Assembly (NCBI GenBank): GCA_031266155.1
Contig: JAISBO010000019.1
Location: 1-18,269 of the forward strand
Reading direction: 5' to 3'
DNA: 18,269 bases
Source: Puniceicoccales bacterium
Lineage (GTDB): Bacteria; Verrucomicrobiota; Verrucomicrobiia; Opitutales; JAIRKQ01
This document shows, one piece after another, positions 7,336-15,653 of the stretch (positions are counted from its first letter, which is position 1; every line of letters begins with the position of its first letter). Position numbers and translations under genes: made by a program. The notes below the pieces were generated by a model. It did no database searches and had not been told where the DNA came from. It saw only the letters and a program-made list of their open reading frames with translations.

Positions 7336-8592
7336 CTTAAAAAACAGTTTGCGCAGTTTACACTTCCATAACATATGGAACGTAAAAAATTTAAAACTGA
7401 CTGCGGGAGCATGTTATGGGCCCTATTGTTGCTAATTTGCCCCATGGGGATGGCAGCGGTCGGGGATACACCTCCTTCCGTCGAAATACAAAACGTAGCT
7501 TACAGTGAAAATGCCGACGATGTTATTCCCGTAGTCCTCGCGGCGGATAACAATTATGGGCCGCAGATGTACATAACGATGCTATCGATTTTGAAAAATT
7601 CAAACGCCGGTACACGCTATGATTTTTATTTACTCGTTCCTTCGGATTTTGAAACAAGGTATGAGAATTTCATTCTTGAGCTAGGGGCACAATATGGGGC
7701 TAAAGTCAATTTCATAGATATGGGGACAGCATTTGCCAACTCACCATTGGAAAATGACTGGCCAGCTCCTGCCTATTATCGGCTGTTGATTCCAAGCTTG
7801 TTGCCGAATTACAAAAAGTGCCTATACCTTGACACCGACATAATCGTCGAACATGACCTAAGGGAATTGTTTAATACGGATCTCGAAGATTGTTACGTCG
7901 CTGGAGTGAAAGAAGGTCATCGTTGGGTAAAGGAAGCCGCCCCTCTATTAGCCCTTGATGTGCACGAATCAGACCATTACATATGTTCCGGAGTTTTGGT
8001 CATAAATCTCGATTTGATGCGCAAAGATAATGTGCAGGAAAAACTTGTATCAGTGGCGAAACATGGCATCGATGGGAAAAGAGCTTTTATAGCCCCCGAC
8101 CAGGATACACTCAATGTCGTATGCCGTGATAGAATAAAACTTTTAGATTTAAAATTTAATGTTTCTCCTGGAAGGCTTGAATCGACTCTATATTCCGAAA
8201 GTGAGCGAATAAAGATGCAAGAGCTTTATGGAGGAAAGCAACTCAATGATGCTTACAATGACCCCGCCATCTTACATTTTTTTGGGAAAAAGCCTTGGGA
8301 TTTTCGTACGATAATGTTTGATGATAGGTGGTGGGAAATATGCCGCATGAGCCCCTTTTACGAAGAAATGCTCTACAAGTATATCGCATCTAGGATAATG
8401 GCCGATGTTGATGCTAGAATTGGTACCAACACTTTTAGGTATAACAAATACAACTATTATAGGAGTAAGATTCTTTCTAAACTAACATTTGGCAAAAAAA
8501 GAACCCATTACCAACGCAAATGCGAAGAGATAAAAAAAGTATTGGGAATTCACTAAAATGTCTTAGATAGTTTTTGCTTCTATGAAAAATTA
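7309..8592 (+). repeat. tandem duplication, unit 2
   Basis: This is the second copy of the 1.3-kb unit, from the alkD-like tail relic through the second GT8 gene to the first 11 bases of the intact thyA gene. The 3' part is almost unchanged from unit 1; for example, the stretch from the GAAGAAATGC near 7049 to AAGATTCT near 7160 is repeated without differences about 1314 bases downstream. The central coding part differs heavily. Confidence 0.92.
7375..8556 (+). CDS. GT8-family glycosyltransferase with signal peptide, copy 2
   Basis: This paralogue has the same length (393 residues) and domain plan as the preceding gene. The signal-like start is more basic (MERKKFK), with core MLWALLLLICPM and a MAAVG cleavage region. 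The YLDTD metal motif, HYICSGVLVINLDLMR, DQD and HFFGKKPW are all kept, so both copies look catalytically competent. By hand count it differs from copy 1 at 13 of residues 1-104, 73 of 105-300 and 4 of 301-393. The greatest differences are around 120-132 and 180-200, the parts of GT8 folds that often shape acceptor binding, so it probably modifies a different acceptor. It ends 25 bases before thyA and probably shares that transcript. The start is chosen by conservation with copy 1. Confidence 0.94.
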   Translation: MERKKFKTDCGSMLWALLLLICPMGMAAVGDTPPSVEIQNVAYSENADDVIPVVLAADNNYGPQMYITMLSILKNSNAGTRYDFYLLVPSDFETRYENFILELGAQYGAKVNFIDMGTAFANSPLENDWPAPAYYRLLIPSLLPNYKKCLYLDTDIIVEHDLRELFNTDLEDCYVAGVKEGHRWVKEAAPLLALDVHESDHYICSGVLVINLDLMRKDNVQEKLVSVAKHGIDGKRAFIAPDQDTLNVVCRDRIKLLDLKFNVSPGRLESTLYSESERIKMQELYGGKQLNDAYNDPAILHFFGKKPWDFRTIMFDDRWWEICRMSPFYEEMLYKYIASRIMADVDARIGTNTFRYNKYNYYRSKILSKLTFGKKRTHYQRKCEEIKKVLGIH

Positions 8593-9379
8593 CCTCGAAC
8601 TTTTGAATGCAGTATTAACCAATGGAGAAAAACGAAACGATAGGACGGGCGTTGGGACCATTGGATTATTTGGAGCCCAACTGCGGTTCGGTCTGGCGAA
8701 TACTTTTCCTGTTATTACGACCAAGTTCGTAAATTTGAAAGCAGTGATCCATGAGCTTTTGTGGTTCATCAGTGGGAATACCAACGTTAAATACTTGCAG
8801 GACAATGGCGTAAAAATTTGGAACGAGTGGGCCGATGAAAACGGAAATTTGGGGCGTGTTTATGGGGCTCAGTGGAGAACATGGCAAGCTCCGGATGGTC
8901 GGATAATAGACCAACTGGCTAATGTCGTAGAACAAATTAAAAAAGATCCATTCAGCCGTAGACACATTGTGGCAGCCTGGAATCCGGGAGAAATAGATAG
9001 AATGGCCTTGCCCCCATGCCATGCATTTTTTCAGTTTCATGTATCATCCGATGGAGGGTTGAGCTGCCAACTATACCAGCGAAGTGCCGATATGTTCCTG
9101 GGAGTTCCCTTTAATATTTCCTCCTATTCCCTTTTGACCATAATGGTTGCCCATGTCTGCAATCTCCACCCAAAAGAATTTGTACATACGTTTGGAGATT
9201 TGCATATTTATACAAATCATTTGGAACAGGTAAAAGAACAACTGTCCCGAAAACCGTTTCCTCTGCCAACTTTGAAATTCAGTCGACAGGTTCCTTCCAT
9301 CGATGATTTTAAATATGAAGATTTTGAAATTGTGGGATATGAGCATGGTTCAGCCATAAAAGCTCCCATTGCAGTATGA
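8582..9379 (+). CDS. thyA: thymidylate synthase ThyA
   Basis: ThyA methylates dUMP to dTMP using 5,10-methylene-tetrahydrofolate and releases dihydrofolate. The 265-residue cytoplasmic enzyme is standard length. It shows the N-terminal RNDRTGVGT phosphate-binding loop, ELLWFISGNTN, the catalytic cysteine Cys146 in LPPCHAFFQF, QRSADMFLGVPFNISSYSLL for nucleotide binding and HIYTNHLEQ near the end, and closes with IKAPIAV. The start ATG at 8582 matches the family. Its last four bases, ATGA, overlap the folA start, so translation is probably coupled, which is functionally sensible because folA recycles the dihydrofolate product. Its first 11 bases are also found at 7267-7277 as part of the upstream duplication scar. 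Confidence 0.99.
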   Translation: MKNYLELLNAVLTNGEKRNDRTGVGTIGLFGAQLRFGLANTFPVITTKFVNLKAVIHELLWFISGNTNVKYLQDNGVKIWNEWADENGNLGRVYGAQWRTWQAPDGRIIDQLANVVEQIKKDPFSRRHIVAAWNPGEIDRMALPPCHAFFQFHVSSDGGLSCQLYQRSADMFLGVPFNISSYSLLTIMVAHVCNLHPKEFVHTFGDLHIYTNHLEQVKEQLSRKPFPLPTLKFSRQVPSIDDFKYEDFEIVGYEHGSAIKAPIAV

Positions 9380-9918
9380 CGAAAATGTCAACAGACCTAT
9401 ACGATATTCTATTACAAAAATTAGATATTCGAGCGATTGCGGCGATGGCAGCCAATGGCATAATCGGGAATAATAATTCCATTCCTTGGAATATTCCAGA
9501 AGAAATGGCATTTTTCCGCAGAATGACACAAAATGCATCGGTGCTAATGGGCCGTAAAACTTTTGAATCCATCGGGCACCCTCTGCCCAATCGACAGAAT
9601 ATTGTAATGACAAAGGATGCCGCTTGGCATTGCGACACTGCTATTGCAATCCAAAAGTTGGACCAGCTGCTGGAGCTGGCCATTGAAGGTCCAATTTGGG
9701 TATGCGGCGGCGCAATGGTCTATGAAATGCTATTTCCGGCATGCCGCGAACTATACCTAAGTACGGTTTTTGGGAAATTTGATGGTGATACGAAAATGCC
9801 TTCCTTTGGGGATATATTTGTAATAAACAAAACGATTTTAACTTGCCCAACGTTTAAAGTCGACCATTATGTGACTAGACGACATGCGAATATTGAGAAA
9901 AAGCCGCTATCTTTATAA
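9376..9918 (+). CDS. folA: dihydrofolate reductase
   Basis: DHFR reduces dihydrofolate to tetrahydrofolate with NADPH and completes the thymidylate cycle begun by ThyA. The core begins at about residue 18, with IRAIAAMAANGIIGNNNSIPWNIP. Glu43 sits where E. coli has the catalytic Asp27, LMGRKTFESIG (58-67) is the NADPH-binding segment, and the second glycine motif is VCGGAMVYEMLFP (109-121). The protein is 180 residues, with about 17 extra N-terminal residues compared with a typical DHFR. The ATGA overlap with thyA supports this start, though internal starts cannot be excluded. Its 3' end overlaps lpxK by 35 bases. Confidence 0.95.
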   Translation: MTKMSTDLYDILLQKLDIRAIAAMAANGIIGNNNSIPWNIPEEMAFFRRMTQNASVLMGRKTFESIGHPLPNRQNIVMTKDAAWHCDTAIAIQKLDQLLELAIEGPIWVCGGAMVYEMLFPACRELYLSTVFGKFDGDTKMPSFGDIFVINKTILTCPTFKVDHYVTRRHANIEKKPLSL

Positions 9919-11095
9919 AAAGTTTTTGAGAAAACTTTATGGATTGATAAGTCACATGGAAATATTCGTAACGGACGTGCTATACGATAGAAAAAAGTCA
10001 TTGGGAACCACGTGTGCCGCCGTGGTACTGCTGCCATTATCCTTTTTGTTTGCCCTGATTGTAAAGTTGAGGCGTTTTTTATATGCAAGAAGAATTTTCA
10101 CATCGAATGTTTTGGGATGTCCGGTCATAGTTGTTGGGAATCTGACGCTGGGGGGAACGGGAAAAACTCCAGTCGTAGAAAAAATTGCCCGTGAATTAAA
10201 TGAGCGGGGAAGAAAAGTGGCAATTCTTAGCCGCGGATACAAAAGCAAAAGCGAACCCAAATGGAAAGCATTTATCCGTTGGATTGCCCACCGCGATGAG
10301 CCACCACCCAAAGTTGTAAGCAATGGGAAATCGGTACTATTGGATTCTGAGGTGGCAGGGGATGAGCCATTCATGTTGGCTAAAAATCTACCTGGCGTTG
10401 TTGTTATCGTAGACAAGGACCGCGTTAAAGCAGGGCACTATGCAATAAACAAATTCGGGGCCGACATAATAATTTTAGACGATGGGTTCCAGTATTTTCC
10501 ATTGCGAGGCCATGTGAACCTTTTGCTAATTGACAAGACCAATCCCTTTGGCAATAAGTATTTGTTGCCCCGTGGAATTTTGCGAGAGCCAATTTCCCAA
10601 ATCAAGAGAGCTTCCTATGTTCTTTTGACCAAGTCGGACAATGTTCCCCATGGTTCCATCATTGACATGATAAAATTATATAATCCGGATGCTAAAATTA
10701 TCGAGTGTACCCACCTCTCGAGAAATTTGTCGATCATACATGACAACGAAGTAAAGCCAGTCAACGTTATCGAAGGGAAAAAAATAATGGTATTTAGCGG
10801 AATCGCATCCCCCGATGGCTTTGAAAATTTTTTATTACAGAATGGGGTCGAAATTGTTTACAAAAAACGATTCGTAGACCACCACAGGTTTTCCAAAAAT
10901 GAGCTTGAAAATATTTTTAACATCGCATGTGCCAGGGGAGCTGCGTTAGCAATTACAACGGAAAAAGACGCTGTCAGGATTCCAAAGGATTTTGCATTTC
11001 CCATCCCGGCCTATTTTTTAAAAATAGACATAGAGATCGTTTCCGGTGAAGAAGTATTTGAAGAAGCAATTTCCAAATTTGATACGGCCCCTTGA
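9884..11095 (+). CDS. lpxK: tetraacyldisaccharide 4'-kinase LpxK
   Basis: LpxK phosphorylates the 4' position of the lipid A disaccharide precursor at the cytoplasmic face of the inner membrane, a late step in lipid A synthesis. It shows a membrane-associated N-terminal helix at about 43-60, the P-loop GNLTLGGTGKTP (85-96), ILSRGYKSK, SEVAGDEPFMLA, the LDDGFQYFPLRG segment and LPRGILREP. At 403 residues it is on the long side, with a basic N-terminal lead. The ATG at 9884 lies inside the end of folA; an in-frame ATG at 9956 is an alternative. The gene shows that the organism makes lipid A. Its place behind thyA and folA suggests shared expression, not a shared pathway. Downstream it converges with a small minus-strand gene. 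Confidence 0.97.
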   Translation: MRILRKSRYLYKKFLRKLYGLISHMEIFVTDVLYDRKKSLGTTCAAVVLLPLSFLFALIVKLRRFLYARRIFTSNVLGCPVIVVGNLTLGGTGKTPVVEKIARELNERGRKVAILSRGYKSKSEPKWKAFIRWIAHRDEPPPKVVSNGKSVLLDSEVAGDEPFMLAKNLPGVVVIVDKDRVKAGHYAINKFGADIIILDDGFQYFPLRGHVNLLLIDKTNPFGNKYLLPRGILREPISQIKRASYVLLTKSDNVPHGSIIDMIKLYNPDAKIIECTHLSRNLSIIHDNEVKPVNVIEGKKIMVFSGIASPDGFENFLLQNGVEIVYKKRFVDHHRFSKNELENIFNIACARGAALAITTEKDAVRIPKDFAFPIPAYFLKIDIEIVSGEEVFEEAISKFDTAP

Positions 11096-11141
11096 ATTAT
11101 TCGTGAAAGCTAAATATGGAAATAAGTCAAGAGTTGAATAC

Positions 11142-11474
11142 CTATTCCTCTTTTTCCTTCAATTGTTTACAATAATCCAGCATTTTTTGGTTCATATCAT
11201 ACATTGCCCGTAGCGTTTCATTGGGATAAATGACAGACATTCTTCTAATTGCTTCAACATTTTCTTCGGAAATTTTTCCCTCCTCGTATGCTTTTTTAGC
11301 CGATATTGGGAAATCTTCCAGCAGTCTTTTAGTAAATTCTTCAGCTTTGTCCGATTTTAAATATTTTATCGCAATATCCAAATTTCCAATGGCTTCTTTT
11401 ATCTTCTTTCTTAACTCAATTTTGGAAATTTTATTGGAAAAAGCTTCATTGTAGAGATCAAAAATCTTATTCAT
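11142..11474 (-). CDS. small helical protein of unknown function
   Basis: This 110-residue protein is rich in Lys and Glu and predicted to be almost entirely helical. It has no signal peptide, membrane segment or motif that I recognise. The ATG at 11474 is preceded by a good ribosome-binding site, AGGGG seven bases upstream, which supports real translation. Codon use is more AT-rich than in the neighbouring housekeeping genes, with AAA, GAA and ATT prominent, which could mean recent acquisition or simply a Lys-rich protein. It is a single-gene unit, converging with lpxK and diverging from secA across a 161-base region. The charged helices suggest a soluble, possibly oligomeric or coiled-coil protein; nothing allows a function to be assigned. 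Confidence 0.6.
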   Translation of the reverse strand: MNKIFDLYNEAFSNKISKIELRKKIKEAIGNLDIAIKYLKSDKAEEFTKRLLEDFPISAKKAYEEGKISEENVEAIRRMSVIYPNETLRAMYDMNQKMLDYCKQLKEKEE

Positions 11475-11635
11475 TTATTTTCCCCTAGTGTGCATGGGGA
11501 TAATTTTTGCAAAACGTTTGTTTTTGTCAAACCTCAAATTGAATTTCGAATGGACAGGTATCTATTTTTTAAAATTATTAGTTCGACGTTTGATGAATTG
11601 TATTTAAATCTATGGACTCGAGAAATTGATAAACG
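11475..11635. other. divergent intergenic region before secA
   Basis: This 161-base stretch must hold the start signals of both the small minus-strand gene and secA. It has a short inverted repeat (TCCCC and GGGGA, around 11483-11502) and AT-rich runs. A possible plus-strand promoter is TGGACA (11551-11556) with ATTATT 17 bases later, a weak -10. No SecM-like regulatory peptide was evident. Confidence 0.3.
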
Positions 11636-14572
11636 ATGATTGGAAAAATTTTCAGACTGTTTGCCGGGTATACCCATAGAAAATTCATCCAAAAATGCCA
11701 ACCGACAATAGAGAAAATCAATGGAGTGGAGGAAACCTATAAATTGTTATCCGATGATGCCGTTGTTACAAAATCAGAAGAACTAAAGCGAAGGCTGGAA
11801 AAAGGAGAATCCCTCGATAACATTTTGCCGGAAGCATTCGCGCTGGTAAAAAATGCAGCCTATCGCCTATGTGGGAAGGAAATCGAAGTGTGTGGCCATA
11901 AATTAATTTGGAATATGGTGCACTATGATGTGCAACTGCTGGGGGGGATCGCCCTGCACCAGGGGAAAATCTGTGAAATGGCAACGGGGGAAGGAAAAAC
12001 GTTGGTCGCGACATTGCCGTTGTACTTAAATGCCCTCACCGGAAAGAATTGCCAGCTGGTTACGGTCAATGATTACCTTGCCCGCAGAGATGCGGAATGG
12101 ATGGGCTATCTCTATAAACTCCTCGGCATAACAGTTGGATGTTTGCAAAACGAAATGGACACTGAGGAGCGTCAAAGAGCATACGGTTGTAACATAACCT
12201 ACGGAACGGCATCGGAATTTGGCTTTGACTATTTACGCGACAATGGTATAGCAACTGCCCTGGAAGAGCAAGTCCAACGGGGACATTATTACTGCATCGT
12301 CGATGAGGTGGATTCCATCCTGATAGATGAAGCGCGGACCCCCTTGATAATTTCAGGAGAAGCCCCAAAAGATGAAAGAAATGTGCCCTATATGGAGCTA
12401 AAGCCATCGGTTGCCCATTTGGTCGAGTTACAGCAAAAATTATGCAATCGTCTGGCATCGGAGGCCAAAGTCATGCTGGATGATAGCGGAACGGATTACA
12501 ATCGCGATGCCTACAAAAAACTTTGGCAAGTAAAGCTTGGAATGCCGAAAAATAAGCAATTTCTGCGCCTCATGGAAAATGGAACCTATCGAAAAAATTT
12601 CGACAAGTTCGACCTTGAGATGAACTCTGAATTGCTCAAGAGTGAAAGGTATCAAGTCAAGGAAGAGCTCTATTATTGCCTGGATGAGAAGGATAACCAG
12701 TCGGATCTGACGGAACTTGGACGTACCAACTTGAGTGGCGATGAAAGTGCGTTTATTCTGCCAGACCTGCCATCAATATTTTCCGCCATCGATGTGGACG
12801 ATTCCCTATCGCCGGACCACAAGGTAGAAAAGAAACGGCAGGCGGAGGAAGAGTTTGCAGAGAAAAGCATCAAGATTCACTGTCTAACCCAGCTTTTGCG
12901 GGCATATTCTTTATACAACAAAGATGAGCAGTATGCCATTTTAGATGGTAAGGTTGTTATAATCGATGAGAATACTGGTCGAGCCATGCCAGGACGTCGT
13001 TGGAGCGATGGTTTGCACCAAGCCATTGAGGCCAAGGAAGGCGTGCAAATAGAGAGAGAGTCTCGAACCTATGCTACCGTTACAATGCAAAATTACTTCA
13101 GAATGTATGAAAAATTGGCCGGCATGACGGGCACCGCTGAAACGGAAGCCCAGGAATTTAATGACATCTACCATCGGTCCGTCGTGGTGATCCCGCCCCA
13201 TAAAAAATGTATCCGCATAGATTTAAACGATGAAATCTATAAAACTCGTCGGGAAAAATACAATGCGGTGGTCGAAGAAATTAAAATGGCCAATAAAAAT
13301 GGGCAGCCTGTTTTGGTAGGGACGACATCCGTTGAAGCTTCGGAACTGCTGAGCAAAATGTTGAAGCGGGAGATGATAAACCACAAGGTTTTGAATGCCA
13401 AATATCACCAGCAGGAGGCGGAAATCGTTGCCCAGGCCGGCCAAAAAGGAGCCGTGACAATTGCAACTAATATGGCAGGGCGTGGTACGGATATTAAACT
13501 GGGGGAGGGTGTTCCGGAGTTGGGAGGACTGTTTGTGATCGGTACGGAGAGGCATGAATCCAGGCGAGTCGATCGGCAGCTGCGTGGCAGATGTGCGCGC
13601 CAAGGAGATCCCGGATGTTCGAAATTTTTCGTTTCCTTGGAAGATTCTTTGATGCGAATTTTTGCTTCGGCAGGTCCCATAGCCCGGCTATTACAGAATA
13701 CGTTTAAGGAAGGGGAAGTGCTTGCCCATCCGCTATTGAACCGTTCCATTGAAACAGCCCAGAAAAAGGTTGAACAGCACTATTATTCCATTAGAAAACA
13801 TCTGTTACAGTACGACGATGTCCTGAATCAGCAAAGGAAAGTCATCTATTCTCTCAGAAACGATTCCCTGGCTGAAAACAATGTGCAAAACGTTATTTCT
13901 AGCATCATAGGCAACGAATTAGAATTCAGGTTGGAACAATTGTCGGATAACTCCATGGAAAACAAAGGGGACGACGACAGCATCAAAGCACTATTATCAT
14001 GGGTAAACATTAATTTCCCTTTGAATTTGCAAGCATCTGACCTAGCGAACAAATCCCGGGATGAAATTTATGAATTAATCCTGTCTAAAATAAAAGATGC
14101 CTACGAAATAAAACAATCTACCGATGATCCGGAATCCCTAAAGCTTGTCGAAAGGGTGATTCTGATTCGTACAATCGATGGTAATTGGCAAAAACATTTG
14201 ACGGAAATGGATGCCTTGCGGAGTAGTGTTGGGCTTCGCGGATATGGCCAACGGGATCCGATAAATGAATACCGCACGGAAGCATTCGGATACTTTGACA
14301 TAATGTTGAAACAGATAAATTCCGATGTTTGTTCCCAACTATTTCGATCGGCAGGAAGCGCCCAAGCGTTCAATAGAATGGTTAACGAACTACGCAAACA
14401 TCTTGTAATGTCTGGCGGTACTTTGGAAAGCGTAAATGGCGAACGGCAACAACGTGGTGAAAGTACTCCTAGGGTGGTCATTAAGCCAACTTCACTGCCT
14501 AAAATCAACAGAAATGATCCTTGTCCCTGTGGAAGTGGGAAAAAGTACAAAAAATGTTGCGGCCTAAAGTAG
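11636..14572 (+). CDS. secA: protein translocase ATPase SecA
   Basis: SecA is the ATPase motor that pushes preproteins through SecYEG. The 978-residue protein is full length. Visible parts are Walker A MATGEGKT near 113-120, VTVNDYLARRDAEW, the Walker B DEVDSILIDEARTPLIISG near 222-240, MTGTAETEAQEF, VATNMAGRGTDIKLG-type motif VI (TIATNMAGRGTDIKLG), RQLRGRCARQGDPG and the helical scaffold with WQKHLTEMDALRSSVGLRGYGQRDP. The C-terminus carries the zinc-binding SEC-C element DPCPCGSGKKYKKCC, which contacts SecB and lipids. An insertion of over 100 residues (about 265-400) lies between the DEVD motif and the rest of the motor, longer than in E. coli. The ATG at 11636 fits the family. Its end overlaps mnmA by 19 bases. 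It would export the GT8 and pilin-like products seen here. Confidence 0.99.
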   Translation: MIGKIFRLFAGYTHRKFIQKCQPTIEKINGVEETYKLLSDDAVVTKSEELKRRLEKGESLDNILPEAFALVKNAAYRLCGKEIEVCGHKLIWNMVHYDVQLLGGIALHQGKICEMATGEGKTLVATLPLYLNALTGKNCQLVTVNDYLARRDAEWMGYLYKLLGITVGCLQNEMDTEERQRAYGCNITYGTASEFGFDYLRDNGIATALEEQVQRGHYYCIVDEVDSILIDEARTPLIISGEAPKDERNVPYMELKPSVAHLVELQQKLCNRLASEAKVMLDDSGTDYNRDAYKKLWQVKLGMPKNKQFLRLMENGTYRKNFDKFDLEMNSELLKSERYQVKEELYYCLDEKDNQSDLTELGRTNLSGDESAFILPDLPSIFSAIDVDDSLSPDHKVEKKRQAEEEFAEKSIKIHCLTQLLRAYSLYNKDEQYAILDGKVVIIDENTGRAMPGRRWSDGLHQAIEAKEGVQIERESRTYATVTMQNYFRMYEKLAGMTGTAETEAQEFNDIYHRSVVVIPPHKKCIRIDLNDEIYKTRREKYNAVVEEIKMANKNGQPVLVGTTSVEASELLSKMLKREMINHKVLNAKYHQQEAEIVAQAGQKGAVTIATNMAGRGTDIKLGEGVPELGGLFVIGTERHESRRVDRQLRGRCARQGDPGCSKFFVSLEDSLMRIFASAGPIARLLQNTFKEGEVLAHPLLNRSIETAQKKVEQHYYSIRKHLLQYDDVLNQQRKVIYSLRNDSLAENNVQNVISSIIGNELEFRLEQLSDNSMENKGDDDSIKALLSWVNINFPLNLQASDLANKSRDEIYELILSKIKDAYEIKQSTDDPESLKLVERVILIRTIDGNWQKHLTEMDALRSSVGLRGYGQRDPINEYRTEAFGYFDIMLKQINSDVCSQLFRSAGSAQAFNRMVNELRKHLVMSGGTLESVNGERQQRGESTPRVVIKPTSLPKINRNDPCPCGSGKKYKKCCGLK

Positions 14573-15636
14573 CAGTGGCAATGTCTGGTGGCGTTGATAG
14601 TGCGGTATCTGCACTGCGATTAAAAGATGATGGTTATCAGGTGCATGGCATTTTTATGCGCACGTGGAATGCCGAAGATTCGAAAACCCCGATCGGGGAC
14701 TGCCCGTGGAAAACGGATTTAAACGATGCGAAAAATGTTTGCGAAAAACTCGGCATAACATTTGAAGTCATCAACATGATATCGCAGTACCGAACGTTGG
14801 TGGTGGAAGAACTGGTAAAAGGTTATCGCGATGGAATTACGCCCAATCCCGATGTCCTATGTAATGCGCGGATAAAGTTCGGCGTATTCAAACGCTATGC
14901 CCACGCCAATGGTTTTGAAAAATTTGCGACTGGACACTATTGTAGGGTGGAGACAAATGAAGATGGTACCGTCGATATTTTGGAAGGGGTTGATAAAAAC
15001 AAAGACCAGTCGTATTTTCTCGCCCTGCTTTCCCAGGAGCAAATACGAAATACACTATTTCCGATGGGGGAACTAACAAAACCTGAAGTTCGCAGAATTG
15101 CGGAAAAGGCAAATTTGCCAAATTGTAAAAAAAAGGACAGCCAGGGGATCTGTTTTTTGGGCAAGGTAAAAATTCAAGATTTTCTATCCCACTACATACA
15201 AGATCAGCCCGGCGATATCGTCAATACCCAAGGCGAAATTATTGGAAAACATCGGGGTTTATTCCGATTTACCATGGGGCAGCGGCATGGTATTAATATC
15301 CCATCAAACCTTGATTTTTCCTACTACGTCGTCGTCGAAAAAGATCTTGCGAAAAATCAATTGGTCGTAGAAATTGAACGGCCAACCTTGAAATCCCTAT
15401 TTGGGGATGAATTTTTTATTCATGGTCTAAGCTTTACAAATGGAGGATTTGGAGATTATAAAAATCTGTTGGCTCGCCCACGGTACCGCGATCCTGCCCA
15501 GAAGGTTGAAATTTTTCAAACGGGAACACACACAGCCCGTGTTGTCTTTGAACAACCACAGCGGGCAATAGCAAGTGGACAAATTATAGCATTTTATCGG
15601 GATGAAACCCTGCTTGGCGGTGGCATATTTGATTAA
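14554..15636 (+). CDS. mnmA: tRNA-specific 2-thiouridylase MnmA
   Basis: MnmA adds sulfur to U34 of the Lys, Glu and Gln tRNAs, using ATP to adenylate the base. From the ATG at 14554 it is 360 residues, the usual size. The PP-loop SGGVDS is at 11-16, the nucleophilic cysteine is Cys103 in NPDVLCN, and the sulfur-carrying cysteine is Cys200 in DSQGICFLG. Further landmarks are ATGHYCR, KDQSYFLALLSQEQ and the C-terminal FTMGQRHGINIP. The start is within secA: the ATG lies in the zinc-motif codons and the two genes overlap by 19 bases, so coupled translation is likely. A TTG 33 bases upstream would add 11 residues before the conserved start. It converges closely with the minus-strand hydrolase gene, with 17 bases between them. 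Confidence 0.98.
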   Translation: MLRPKVAVAMSGGVDSAVSALRLKDDGYQVHGIFMRTWNAEDSKTPIGDCPWKTDLNDAKNVCEKLGITFEVINMISQYRTLVVEELVKGYRDGITPNPDVLCNARIKFGVFKRYAHANGFEKFATGHYCRVETNEDGTVDILEGVDKNKDQSYFLALLSQEQIRNTLFPMGELTKPEVRRIAEKANLPNCKKKDSQGICFLGKVKIQDFLSHYIQDQPGDIVNTQGEIIGKHRGLFRFTMGQRHGINIPSNLDFSYYVVVEKDLAKNQLVVEIERPTLKSLFGDEFFIHGLSFTNGGFGDYKNLLARPRYRDPAQKVEIFQTGTHTARVVFEQPQRAIASGQIIAFYRDETLLGGGIFD

Positions 15637-15653
15637 AATCAGCCAGCCATATT

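Noticed and set aside
9309..9683. Antisense open frame across the thyA/folA boundary
   Set aside because: It is fully explained as a shadow of two well-supported genes.
12066..12458. Long open frame on the minus strand inside secA
   Set aside because: It lies opposite a clearly conserved part of secA and its translation has no recognisable features; the same applies to the other antisense frames in mutS, secA, lpxK and mnmA.
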